Assembly (NCBI GenBank): GCA_902728285.1
Contig: CACVBU010000791.1
Location: 1 to 64,000, forward strand
DNA from: Clytia hemisphaerica
Taxonomy: Eukaryota > Cnidaria > Hydrozoa > Leptothecata > Clytiidae
Direction: 5' to 3'
Length of the DNA: 64,000 nucleotides
Under the pieces are notes generated by a model that was given only the letters and a program-made list of their open reading frames with translations, had not been told where the DNA came from and ran no database searches. The stretch's first letter is position 1. Each line of letters starts with the position of its first letter. The translations under genes and the position numbers were made by a program. This document shows, piece after piece, positions 39,246 to 51,363 of the stretch.

Positions 39246-41210
39246 TCAATCCTAGCCTATACTAGACGTCAACCGCGTTTTTTCTACGCAATTAACAGTG
39301 TCCTTAAAGCAGACATCACAAAGTCAGTTCCAAATTCCCAAATGTGCGGACAGAAATCAGGAAGTGAGGCTGCTATCCATGCAATGCGATCAATGTTTGA
39401 AAAGGCAGAGACAGACGCAGTACTTCTGGTTGACGCTGAAAATGCATTTAACAGCCTAAATAGAGCCGTTTTCCTCCACAACATTGGTATCACCTGTCCC
39501 TTATTGGCAACCTACGTTCGGAACTGCTATTCCAAACCAGCTAAGCTATTCGTAATCGGTGGTGGCGAACTAAAATCGTTTGAAGGTACCACTCAAGGTG
39601 ATCCACTTGGAATGGCAATATATGCAATAGGAACGACACCCCTTTTACATCAACTGGCAATCAAATCACAATCAAGATCAGAGAAAGAAGTTGCTTTTGC
39701 TGACGATCTGACAGCTGCTGGATCCATCCGCAACCTTCGAAGCTGGTGGGACAAATTAAGTGTTGAAGGTCCACTGTTTGGCTACCATCCAAAGCCCACT
39801 AAATCGTGGCTCATTGTAAAGAATGAGAAAATTGCAGAAGCAACCAAAGCTTTTCAAGGTACCAATATCCAAATAACAACACAAGGATCAAAGCACCTCG
39901 GTGCAGTAATTGGCAGCCAAGAGTTTAAAGATTCGTTCATAGCGGAAAAAGTTCTGACCTGGGTAAACGAGATCACCCTTTTGTTCAAAATTGCCGTCAG
40001 TCAACCTCAGTCTGCTTACGCCTGTTTCGTTGGAGGTTACCAGCACTAACTCACGTACTTCCTGAGGACAGTCCCTAACATCGAGAAGTATCTGCAACCG
40101 GTTGATGATGTGATACGACACCATTTGATTCCTGCTCTCACTGGTGGTCGACTTGTCAGTGACGATGAACGCCAGCTTCTCTCACTTTCACCACGACTCG
40201 GTGGCTTAGGATTGAAGATGTTTGTGGAACCAGCATCAGAAGAGTTCAATTATTCCCAACGAATGACGAATGACAACCAAAATCAAATTCTTGGTATAGA
40301 GAAAATTAAAAATCCAGCGACCAAATATCAAATCACAAAAGAACGGTCAGATCGTCAAAAAGAAAAACTCGACTTTCTCATTCAATCAATGGCACCCGAA
40401 AAAAAGAAGAGTACCCTTGCGAACGGTCAAAAAGGCGTATCCAACTGGCTGACGACCTTGCCATTGAAAGAACATGGATTGGACCTCTCTAGAAACGAGT
40501 TTACTGATGCTATACGATTGCGCTACGGTTGGAAACTCGACAAGATGCCATCAAAATGTGCATGTGGTGCAACCTTCGACGTCGCGCATGCTCTGTCATG
40601 TAAAAAAGGAGGCTTTGTCACTCTGAGGCATAACGAGCTGCGTGATATCACTGCTGAGATGTTAGAAGAAGTATGCAAAGATGTTAAAGTCGAACCGATG
40701 CTATCAGAAATCCAGGAAAGCGAAGAAACGAGAAGAAACCAATCGAAAGAAGCAAGACTTGACGTAAGCACTGTTAGCTTTTGGGGTCAACGGGCATTTT
40801 TTGACATAAGGGTCTTTAACCTACAAGCCCAGAGATACCGAAGCCAAGAGCTTGCAAAGTGCTACGAAACAAACGAAAAAGAGAAGAAAAGACAACACAA
40901 CGAAAGACTACTTCAAGTTGAAAATGGAACATTCACTCCCCTAGTCTTCTCCACGAATGGAGCAATGGGAAAAGAATGCATGGTATTCTACAAACGTCTA
41001 GCGGGATTAATCGCAGACAAACGGGACTGTAACGTTAATGAGATTACACGTGCAATTCGCACAAAACTTTGTTTTTCGCTCCTTCGCGCAACAATACGGT
41101 GCGTGCAAGGCTCGCGATCGCGAAAGGTTATCTTAGATAACCTTTTATTTTTATTTTGTAGTGTAGTTTTTGTTAATAATAGATTACCTACTAGATATAG
41201 CTTACACTAA
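39234..41210 (+). pseudogene. 5'-truncated LINE: reverse transcriptase plus restriction-like endonuclease
   Basis: One frame runs from about 39240 to 41210, broken only by a TAA at 40047-40049; the text on both sides (GGYQH, then LTYFLRTVPNI) reads as one domain. RT blocks include GQKSGSEAAIHAM, LLVDAENAFNSLNR (first catalytic aspartate), GTTQGDPLGMAIYA and FADD. Downstream come a cysteine-histidine knuckle CACGATFDVAHALSC, then GGFVTLRHNELRD and a PD-(D/E)XK-like endonuclease segment ARLDVSTVSFWGQRAFFDIRVF. RT followed by CCHC and a restriction-like nuclease is the layout of R2/R4/NeSL-type non-LTR elements. The N-terminal half is missing, as expected for incomplete reverse transcription. 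The clade is not certain. Confidence 0.75.
41123..41145. other. perfect hairpin in LINE 3' coding end
   Basis: AAAGGTTATCT and AGATAACCTTT are perfect inverse complements around one T. It lies inside the last frame of the LINE and is followed by T-rich sequence. It may be an RNA structure used in element integration or 3' end recognition; that is inference. Confidence 0.5.
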
Positions 41211-41924
41211 CTGCCATCTTTCAAATGATATGTTGAAATATTATTACTATTATTTACTCATTTACTTATTTTTATCCTTTTATTTCTAGACGGAAGAACC
41301 CTATTTTTATTTTAGGGAAGTCGATTTTATGATGAAAAAAAAGTTCTGTAATAGGAGATTAACTTTCTTTAAGAGAGGCAATTATAAGACAATAATTTGG
41401 CATGCATGGGGAATAAAATATAAGCATACATTGGTTACATGAAAAAATCAATGTGAAGATTTTCTTTTTTTCTAAAAATAACAACGTAAAGAATCTATCT
41501 AAATAGATAAAAATGATGGGTTAGTTTTAAAAATGACAATATAAACAATCCATCCAAATAATCAAAATAAGTACAAATCACAACAATGACTCCTTTATAA
41601 CTGTTTTATACTGCATCCCATTAAACGAACACTCCCCAATTTCTTGCTGGTTATCGCGTAAAATATATATAGGAAAAGATTTTCCAGAAAAGTATCAAGA
41701 ATCTTAGTACGGAAATGGGAAGTTGTTAATAATTCAAAATAAAAATCCTGAATAGCAAACGTTGTATCAAGATCGGTGAAGTTAGATATTGAAGCTTGAT
41801 TTATTACCTTGTTGCCCATCTCTGGCGGCTTATTAGCAGACGCCCACGCTAAAATGCTTAAAGAGCAGACAAATATCTATCATCCCATCAACCGGGCGAT
41901 ATCAATTGAACTGTTAGATTACCA
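41211..41924. other. non-coding region (LINE 3' flank)
   Basis: AT-rich; may include the LINE 3' UTR. No poly(A) tail or microsatellite end is obvious. Confidence 0.4.
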
Positions 41925-42780
41925 AACCAAATCGAACAGTCATCGAACCAAGAAATTCCGGCAAGGTTCGATTAGTTCGATTGATGTTTGATTTTCGGTT
42001 TTCGTTTACAAATCATTCTCGGAGCACATGAACAACTCTTTCCTGCTAATCCAATGATTGTAAGGGAACCATTTGAGCTACAAAAACATTGATTGAACTT
42101 GATCGGACTGCGATAAAAGTAATCAAACTTTAATCAAACAGAAGATTTTCCGGTTAAGTTCGATTACTGTTCGATCAGGTTCGGTAATCAAACACCTAAT
42201 AACCGTTCGATGAAATTTAGTCGATGAAAATTGGTTTGATAGGGTTCGGTTGACATGGCTGTTGGAACCAAACTCATTGAACACCATCGAACTTCATCAG
42301 ATTAAAAACTGTCATCAAACTTATATATAATATATAAGTTTGATGACAGTTTGTAATCAAACTAATCAAAAAATTTTCTTACCAAATCAGGCATAGACAG
42401 GAACCCGTCTGCGTATTTTTTTTTAAATCTGATGAATACTTGACGGGTCAGAGCTGTGAGTCCGATTTTGGACTCAAAAAAATTACAGTGGGAAATTCGA
42501 ATTTAGCGCTGTCCTCACTTACTAAAATAAAAACCAAATTTCAGAAGTTGCGCTTTCTTTAAGAAAGTGTGACCACTGAAACAATAACAGGATTTGATTG
42601 GCTGTGTTTTCAACCGTTATTAGGATATGGGAAATTCAAATTGTCAGCCCATACCATGCTATATATTTCGCCATCAGTATATAGAATAAGAAATCATAGC
42701 ATGGATCTCCAGGCTAAATCAGGCACGGTAATCGAACAGCTATTGTTTGATTTCGTTGGATAGTTCGACAGTTCGAATAC
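41925..42780. repeat. ATCGAAC/GTTCGAT-rich repeat with central palindrome
   Basis: ATCGAAC, GTTCGAT and TAATCAAAC-type motifs recur on both strands from 41925 to 42300 and again near 42730-42775. The arrangement suggests a non-autonomous element with degenerate inverted structure, but no clean termini or duplication were resolved. Confidence 0.4.
42306..42352. repeat. 47-bp perfect palindrome
   Basis: Arms of 23 bp (42306-42328 and 42330-42352) are exact inverse complements around a single A. The arms start AAACTGTCATCAAAC and continue TTATATAT to the centre. It can extrude as a cruciform or form a long RNA hairpin. Confidence 0.95.
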
Positions 42781-43428
42781 AAAAAAATAATTACTAAATG
42801 GTGGAAATACTCTTGCTAAAACTGACTGTTTGTCACAACTGGTTAACATTTAACACATAACTATCTGGTGAGAAAAGAAAAAAAAAAGATCATACCTGTG
42901 CTGTTTGTAGTTTAGTGAAGAAGAGGGCTACGTGTTGCTGTTTAGTGTTGTTGTTGTGGAAAATTAACTCTTTTTGTACTACTCACTGAGCATTATCAAT
43001 TTATTGGTGCATTCACTAACTACACAAACATAAAATACTTAGTAGTAAACGAATAATAAACCTCTTTAAATACTCTACAAATGACCAGAAAACATGATAA
43101 AAATTTATACAGCAGTAGCAAGTTTCACAAGTTTCAAAATCATGTGCAGTCAAGCGGAAAGTGATATATACTATCCGTAGATCTAACACGATTTTTTTTC
43201 CTATCCGTAATTCCGTTTTCAGGGGGTATTGGGTCATTAACAGTTAGGTAGGGTCAGGGTTGCTAGTAACGGCTTGTCACTGTGCCGGGTGCATACTCGG
43301 CGCCTTGGGCCTTGGGCCCCGCAGGGTTGCTAGTAACGGCTCGAATTTTTTACCCATATTATAATAACATCACCCCCGTCTTTTTTGTCATTCTATAAGT
43401 ATTTCCAAATTTTGTCTTCTGCTGTGCG

Positions 43429-43507
43429 AGTGTGGCTCAACGGATAGCGTGTTGGCTTCCGAATCCGAAGGTCTTTCTTTAGTGGTGGTTCGAATCCGAC
43501 CCGGTGC
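43429..43507 (+). repeat. tRNA-Arg-like sequence (SINE head or tRNA pseudogene)
   Basis: TGTGGCTCAACGGATAGCG fits an A box and D arm. TTCCGAA gives a CCG anticodon loop, and GGTTCGAATCC is a perfect B box with T arm. The acceptor arm does not pair (5' and 3' ends are not complementary) and the anticodon stem has a mismatch, so it is not a normal tRNA gene. A tRNA-derived SINE or pseudogene is the better reading. The body may extend to about 43700. Confidence 0.5.
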
Positions 43508-46500
43508 GATGATTTGATTGGTCGAAAAATGATTGACAGGTATCAAAACTTAGTCAGAAATGAGAAACTAAGTCTCAAACAGTCAGTAGAAGCAAAGATA
43601 CAGAAGAAAGATAGGAGAGGAAAAGGAGTAGAAAGAGTGTTAGATATACGGATAGTAGTTATCACCTACCCAGTCAAGTAGCCATTAAAGAGTTCTCACG
43701 ATGAATGTTTACAAAGGCTTGGTTACACTTCTTACACTAGCGTATTTTAATTATTAATAAGAAAAGCGCTGTTTTTTATCTTTGTGAGTGAGTCCACCTT
43801 TAGAATATTGACCGTAGTACGCCCGCAGCTAAACACCCACGCCATAATTTGCGCCCCAAAAGTATTGCCCGGATAAACTACGGAGTGCTAAACTTACGGA
43901 AAAAAAAGGCGACAAAAACAAACAAACAAACAGACAAAAATTTTCACTAACCTCTCACTCATCCGCTGCGCTCCGCTCGGTGGCAATAAATAAAAACTTA
44001 ACAGCAATTAACGTCTATTCCACTTTGCGACTTTTTCGAATGGTTTGAGCCCAGGTTTTCGAGGAAAAAGCCGTGGTCGTCTGGTACAGGCTAATGGAAC
44101 TCACGAACTCACTAAGAAACGAGATAAAAAATCCCGGTTTTTAGTGATAAGGTGCTCGCCAATCCCGGTACCGTACTGATTTTCTCCCGCGCCGAACAAA
44201 TTTTTCAAAATTGAAATCAAAACAAAGATGGCGGCTCTCTTCAGGATTTTTTTTAAAGCTCAAGCAGTCAAACTGGTTCCATTTTACTTGATCAAACTTG
44301 TCAAAGAGTCACTCAACTGACAACAAAAACAACGGTTTGTTTGATTTTAAAATATTGCAATAGATTACACCTTTAAATACCTTTCATAAATTCATTTATT
44401 TATTTAATCTATGTTAAATTTTTAGACGAGAATAACTTTTTGTCAAGTTTTATGCTAGCTAAGTTTATGCAAATTTAAATTGATAGATAGTTCACCAGCT
44501 CTTGCGATGAGTGGTCACCCGTGTACAGGGCTTTTAAACTGGGTTGGATGGTGGCCTCGAGACCTTTTCACCTTTCCTCCATAGGTAAGGTAAGGTAAGG
44601 ACTTCTTTCAAATAAAATTAGTTTGGTTTCTAAAAATTGAGGGGAAAATTTTGGCCTGTCCACCCTACTAGTGTGTATGTATAAAAGTTGCGAAGCGATC
44701 AAGGCAAGTTGCTCAATTCGCAAGTTGCAAGCAAAATATTTATAGGGCACGCACTCGATTTGCAATTATTCGCAAAGAAAAAAGATAAAAAAGTATTGAA
44801 TCCACCCATACCATAGGCCCATAGCAGGAGGTCCCAGCGGTTACCATAATGGTCTCTCTAACGTGATAGGGGTCGGACCAAACAAAAATGACTTACAAGT
44901 AAAAAATATTGGAAGAAAATTTCAAAAAATTGTGTCTTTTGTTTCGGGAAAGTTTTTCCACCTAATTAAGTAATGTCAGTCGAGTACTGAGCGATCTTTT
45001 CAAGTCATCTCTATACAAAAAAGAAAAGCAAAAAGACCTATCGAATGAGAACATCATAATGTTCCACCGCAGAGTAACTTGTGTTTTGAATCTATCAAAG
45101 CAATTAAAACACTAGAAATCTTCAAATCCCACGATATCCGCAAGCAAATTGATTTTGCAACGGTATAAATTGAAACTTGAAAATGTTATTAACACTTAGT
45201 TAATTGGCATAATTAGTGAGATTAGATATAATTTGATCATTTTTCCGATTTCATTTTTAGGGCCTGTCTTCTTTGGAATCAAGATGGAGCAAGAAACGAA
45301 GACTCATCAAGCATTTGCTTTGCGTTTGTTTTTTTTTACCAAAGCTGTGAAGATCACATGTCAGAAGGATAAGCAAGCAATAGAAGAACATAATAATCTG
45401 CACAACACTCTCGTATCACAGAACCCGATGGGGACCTACAACGGGAAATTTCTATTGCAAAATATCTTAACGGGGAAGAAAATTTGGGGTTTTAAATGGT
45501 CGGGGAAAAATTGCGACGGCGTGTACTATTGTTAACTCTTCGAAATTTTCATCATTTCCCCCAAATTTTTCAAGTTTATCCCCTTTGGAAAGTTCTATCG
45601 GCTATCTGAGCCCCTCAGAATGACTTAATTACTCAATATGGAGTTTTTCTCTCCCCAATTCATAAACGGATGATATACATTGTCCCGGGACATTTACTAA
45701 CACGCATAGACGTACATTTTCTATATTTCATATATAATAGAACACCCCTTTCTCAGTGACCCAGTGAAGTTTTGAAACCCACCGGGTCTTAATATAGGAT
45801 CTCCAAAGCTCACTAAGTGATAACCTTTATCTTCCTCTGGTAGGGAAAAATTGACTTTGCTTTCAACTAATATTCAAGAATTCTTAAAAAAAGTGAGATT
45901 GACCGGGGTAAGACGGTAAGACCATAAATAAGATCTTTGATTTGGGTTCTATGCAATTTCTTTCACCGGGTAATTCATCATTGAGTGGAGCTGACCGGGT
46001 CCCTGATATAGGGGTGTAATAAAAGAATTTGTATATATAATCTCCGTGGATACAATCGGGTGCATAGTTCTTTGCGCTTCGATGGTGAACAAACGATTTT
46101 TCTGTCGTGTTTTAGTCAAGTTGACAATTAAGAGTCATGTCTACCTGAGAACGATCTCGATTATCGGTTCACCCAGTGGTCCCTATAAAAGGCAACGAAT
46201 GAATTAAAAAAAATTGTCATGAAACTAATTTTGCGGTATATTCAGGGCTTCATTAGATTATTGAGCTTATCTTTAGATAGAAGTCAACGACCTTAAATAG
46301 GGGTGTATGACAAAATTATTTTACTAGAGAAGAAAACATACATATTAAAATGGTATAAAGGATGACGATAAAACCAGGTGAAACATTCGAGAATGAAATA
46401 CCTTTTCCTAATTAATGTTGTATGTGCAATATGACGATGCGTTGACTTCTCGATCCGGGATACTTGATAGCTGTACCATTATTCGGCAAGTCCATTTGGA

Positions 46501-46727
46501 ATATCTAGAAAGAAAAGCAATATATTCAAATTATTTTAATCTTCAACTGGCAAAACCACATCTTAATACCGATCAAATATGAAACAGTTGACACACAACA
46601 GCGTTTCAAAACCTTTCTAACATTTTTAAATGTCCATCATGTGGCGTTAGAAGATCTTTACAGTCCCCAAACCGGTGAAATTCTGTACTCAAATACCTTA
46701 CGTATCTGCCGCTTTAGTTGGATTAAA
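43508..46727. other. long non-coding region
   Basis: No gene supported. A short GGTAA array lies at 44584-44600. A 100-codon frame at 45233-45535 follows a TTTTTAG, but the product has no recognisable features. Other sequence is AT-rich. Confidence 0.45.
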
Positions 46728-46803
46728 CTTCGCGTGGAGTAATTGAAAATAGCATCGACCTCTAACTTCGCGTTGAGTAATTGAAAATGGCATCGACCTC
46801 TAA
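46728..46803. repeat. 38-bp tandem duplication
   Basis: CTTCGCGTGGAGTAATTG at 46728 recurs with one change at 46766; both units end GCATCGACCTCTAA. Right after, GTTAGAGGTTGATG is an inverse copy of the unit end, so the block can fold back. Confidence 0.8.
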
Positions 46804-47039
46804 CGTTAGAGGTTGATGAAAATGGTAAATTCGTAATTTTCATGAGTTTTGGTTCTTTTCACAAAACTTAGTTCTTGCTATAAATTGAAAATCCGTTAAA
46901 ACTAAAGAAATTTGGTGAAATCTAGTGAAAACGAGGCTGCTTCGCAGCGAATTTTTTAAAATTCTCAATTCTCTAAAAAAAAGTACATGCGAAAACTAAT
47001 CGCCTTAGGGTAATAATAGCCGTATTCTAAGTCGCGTCA

Positions 47040-47290
47040 TTAAGACAAAAGTGACGAGAAAGTAAAAAATCCCACTCGCACAAGACAGAGATGTAATGTG
47101 TATTCCGACAAGGACATGATGTGTATTTCCTTCGTTGTGAGACAGGGAGATAGGAAAGCAAAACATCACTCGCACACTCGCATGAGACAGGGATGTAATA
47201 TGGTATATTTCCTTTGTTGTGACACAGGGAGGTGCGAGAGGCGGGAGAGCTAAAATACCACTCGCGCGATACAGGGATAACACATACCTG
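47040..47290. repeat. degenerate minisatellite (GACAGGGA / GTATTTCC)
   Basis: Blocks of CACTCGCAC, GAGACAGGGA, ATGTAATGTG and GTATTTCCTTCGTTGTGA repeat about three times in mixed order with a period near 60-65 bp. No coding meaning. Confidence 0.55.
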
Positions 47291-48620
47291 ATAAAATAAT
47301 ATTTCTTCCCACTATTTTACCGAGCTATTTACGTTGCCTTAATATACATTAATGCTTGTGAGAAAGCATAAAAAAGCAAGCTTTTATCCCCTATTGATCT
47401 CAATATAAAGAGGGCCTTAGATAATATCCTTGAACCCATTTGCATGTCAATGACCTTCTTATAAAGTAACTCTCACAGGAATCTGCAAAGACGTCATCCT
47501 AATAGACGTAATAAAAAACTTACCATCGTTGAAAGAATAACTTTTCGTAATCACTTGGGAATATAATTACTACTTGCATTGTGTTTACGTCATATTTCTC
47601 ATCTCTTCACTTTTTCTACCGTGTAGGAGTGCCAATCATGAGATTTCTATAAGGAAATTTGAAAAACTTCACCGCAGAAATATTTTCAATATTTTGCTCA
47701 ATTTTTCGACTGCAAGTTGTGGGGTAGCAGAAATATATATCAATGTGTTCCTTATAAGAGCCGCTAAACGAATATCGTATTTTGTTTTCACCACGACGTG
47801 TTATTGAACGTTTTAAGTACTTTTTGTTTTAAGCCTTTGATCTTTCTTTTTTTTCTTTTGTTTAGCGTGGCGCTAAATGATGTGATTACTCATTTTTTTG
47901 TCGTTTAAAATATGACAGTGTGGCTCGACTGAATGTAANATTTGTTGATGGACACATTATTTCGATATTTTACAAGTCATTTTCATTTCCAACAATCTCT
48001 AAAATCCGTTTTAATACAATCATATGTGTTTCCTCAATCGCTTATCATCATGGCCATCAAATGCATATTTATAATAGCAACTAACCAGAGCCCACATATT
48101 TTTGAGCAGCCAAGTAAAGATTTTAAAAACAACAACAAATAATCAGTTCTCTTTTCCACTGAATAAGAAGAGTGATAAATTATTCTAGATTATCCATAAC
48201 TTGAATATGTTCGTCCCCATTTCAAAGCATGCAAAAAGTCCAAGTTCATGTTTCTTGCTCACTCTCTTATATTCGCTTTGCAAAAAAGGTTTTTTCACCA
48301 AGTATGTAGGTCATTTTTTAGGTTTCCTTTTCGGAAATGACACAACAACTCTGTTGAGCCTGTCTTGTCAATGAAACAATAAAAATTTCCATTTTCTTTC
48401 TTCTGTTATTTCTCTTTGCTACAGTTTCAGCTGCTTCTTTTCAACCAACATCTTGCAGCTCTTCAACTTTTTTTAAAACATTCAACCTTTCATTTTTATT
48501 TCTCACAAAAAAGGAAACATTCGAAATTGGAAAGATTCGAAGGTTCAAAAGTGTCTGTATTTTCAATGCTCGAGTCAATGCAGCAACTTCTTAAAAGGGC
48601 AGAGAGAGTTTGAGTTTTAT
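47291..48620. other. non-coding region
   Basis: AT-rich with a single ambiguous base (n) at 47939. No gene or repeat recognised. Confidence 0.45.
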
Positions 48621-48722
48621 GAACGCTTCAACCGCGCGCTGGTTTTCCGAACCAATCAGCTTTCTGATATTTGAACGCTTTGACTGCGCGCTAGTTTTCT
48701 GAACCAATCAGCTTTCTGATAT
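48621..48722. repeat. 52-bp tandem duplication, each unit with a CCAAT box
   Basis: GAACGCTT at 48621 and 48673 starts two units, both containing GCGCGCT and AACCAATCAGCTTTCTGATA. ACCAATCAG (48651 and about 48703) is the consensus NF-Y site. No gene start is seen close by, so promoter function is speculative. Confidence 0.65.
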
Positions 48723-49657
48723 GGAGCGGGAGTAAAGAAGCTAAAAATGTATGGGAATGACAGAATATCTTCTATGGAAGATGCACTGACTCGGAGATTT
48801 TCGGGGCCGTTGAGTGGTTCTTTTTCTCAACGAAGCCATCTTAAATACAATCTACCAAATCGATATTGTAACGCCTCTTACCTGGACGAAAACAATTGGG
48901 ATCTGAATACTTGATCCACATTTAACAGATGGGAACTAAATTTTCGTTTTCGTCTTGCGCTCCCCTGGGTATATAGAATTTAAAGGTACATGCACACAAT
49001 AGCAAAACTGCTTCGTTCATGTATACTTGCTTCGCAAAAAAGCCGTGGTTGGATTTAGTTGGAAAGTATGCAAAACATATGCAAGTTTACACAAAGATTA
49101 AAAAGACAACGAAGCATCTTATAAATAAATATTATAATCATTAGAACAATAAAAGATGGAATTTCTTAATCCAAAAAGAAATATTTACAGAACAAAATCA
49201 AAAAAAGCCTTTTAGAAATTTGTTCTTAAAGACATAGCATATTCTGTTTTCATGCCATTAAGAAATTCCACGAAGATGGAGTACAGACATCGAACTTTCA
49301 AAACATGCAAACTGAAAAGCAGTAATTATGACGTCACACATTATCAATCTTTTGATTTGATCATTTAGCGGCTCTATTCGAGACTGTTCATCTAACGTTT
49401 CCAGATCATCTAAAAAGAACGACAAATAACTACTAAAAAGCGACAAAAAGAACGACGAATTTTTAAAGAACGACAAATTTCATATTTTGCCATCCACAAC
49501 CCCGACCGAAAGTGTCTGTTCCACCCCCACAGATTCATTTTCCTTTGATTGTCACGGGAATTAACTACTTGTGGTCTAAAAGAACGACATATTACGCATG
49601 CGTATTAGTCTCTATTTGGGTGAGCTGGAAACATTACATGAACTAACTCATTCCCAG
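48723..49657. other. non-coding region upstream of hAT copy
   Basis: AT-rich with a TATATAG at about 48971; no gene recognised. The left target duplication ATTCCCAG occupies 49650-49657. Confidence 0.4.
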
Positions 49658-50402
49658 CAGTAGCGGCCTGGCTTAATTGTCTTGGTGGTGCAAACTATGA
49701 AATTGGCGCCCCTGGTATTTTTGTCCTTATTTGCGCCCTATACCATTAAGTGAAACTATTAAACTGTAAGAGCAGTGACTGTTGGAAAGTAACGCCCAGA
49801 GTCCCTGAGTTAACAAACTTTTATTTATACGAGGGTGGTGTAAGTGGTAATGATAATTTGATATCTATTTCCTTGTTATTTCCTGGTCTTACTTTACTCT
49901 CCATTAAAGATCAATGGCTGAAAGAGGCCCCAAAAATTCGAAAGTTGGTAAGAATAAGGGTTCTTTGTAATTCTGGCGCCGGAGGCAAAAAAATTTGGTG
50001 TAAGAAAGGTCAAACAGCTTATAAGATATTCTAAAAAGGAGTTAGTTCGCATAAGACCACAAAAACCACAGCGAGCAGTTTCGATCAATCTCTCATTTTG
50101 GTGGTGAGCATCCTCTTTAACCCCTGGTGGATACACAACACTTCTCTTGCTTTGACTTTTCGCAATTCAATGTTGATAGTAGTTTTGAAAAAATTCGTAA
50201 AATAGAACGAAGCGCCGCAGGCGAAAAAAAATTTACATTGCACTTATAGAAGGAGCTAAAACCGTGTCACAGGGCGCAAAATCGCCCAACTAAACATCAA
50301 AAAGAATTTTGGCGCCCCCTTGAAAAGCTTTTTTTGGCGCCCCTCTCAGGTCTTTCTGGGTGGTGCACTGCACACCCTGCACCCCCTGCCAGGCCGCCAC
50401 TG
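49658..50402. mobile_element. non-autonomous hAT element, family D, complete
   Basis: The left end CAGTAGCGGCCTGGC and right end on the other strand CAGTGGCGGCCTGGC form terminal inverted repeats of the hAT type. The flanks carry a perfect 8-bp duplication ATTCCCAG (49650-49657, 50403-50410). 745 bp, no transposase. The right 480 bp matches 36938-37420. Confidence 0.9.
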
Positions 50403-50410
50403 ATTCCCAG

Positions 50411-51350
50411 GAGAATATTTACCGTCAGCCAAATAAGGAGTATTTTTTACCTTCACCAGCCTTCGCTGGTGATTTTTCATTTTGAGTTTATGTTTAATGT
50501 TATGGATTTTTGAAGTGCTTGTTCTAAGAGATGAGCGGATATAATTATTTTTAGTTTTCAAGAGAAGCAAATTTAATCTTTCTTCTACAAGATTACATTT
50601 TAATATAATGCCAATTATGCATGTAAGTTTTATATTAATACTTTCTTTTTGCATATGTTTTGCATACTTTCTAAGGGAATTTCACCACGGCAATTAGACC
50701 ACCATAATTTTTGCATACAATTCAATATGGTGAATGTAAAAGGCGAAAAGGTCTATTCTAGTATGTGCTCTCCTTCAGCTTTTAAACACCTTTCTCATGT
50801 GACCCTCCTAACTGTGCGTTCCCTATAGTGTACTATTTTTAACACTTTTTATTACTGTACTATTAGGTCGTGGCCAGTGGATGGTTAAATGTTCAAAAAT
50901 AAAGAAACAATTCAAAATGTCTGTGACCAACCTTTGACAATTGATTGTGGTCAATTTGAAGTGTGCTGAATCTGAATTTAAATGTTACCAAGCGTGAAAA
51001 CCTGCAGTTTTTACGTAATTTTAGCTTTCTTGCTTTTCTAGGCAAAATTGCAAGGCTTGAAATTGCATGACTTTTTCGGGGGGGGGGGGTCTTCTTCAAA
51101 TTAAAAAAAGACCTATATAATACCACGTGATAGAGCTCTTCAAACTGAGCAAAAAAATGTATTACATCAATCAAAGTCCCAACTTCTCTAGATTAAAAGT
51201 TATGAGCCTATTTGTGGTCATAAAAGGTGTAAATTTTGCATTGTTTAATTGCTGCTCACAATTGACTAAGCTAGACTTACCTTTTTTCTATATTTCCCAT
51301 TTCAACAACAAAGAGATAGTGTCACACTAGGAAATCAAGCTTTCAAAAAA
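50411..51350. other. non-coding region
   Basis: AT-rich, a run of ten or so G near 51080; no gene recognised. Confidence 0.4.
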
Positions 51351-51363
51351 AAAACATCATTCA

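Noticed and set aside
43429-43507. Functional tRNA-Arg gene
   Set aside because: Acceptor stem ends are not complementary and the anticodon stem contains a mismatch.
45233-45535. 100-codon frame after a TTTTTAG
   Set aside because: No recognisable features, no partner exons and a lysine/asparagine-rich composition as expected by chance in AT-rich DNA.
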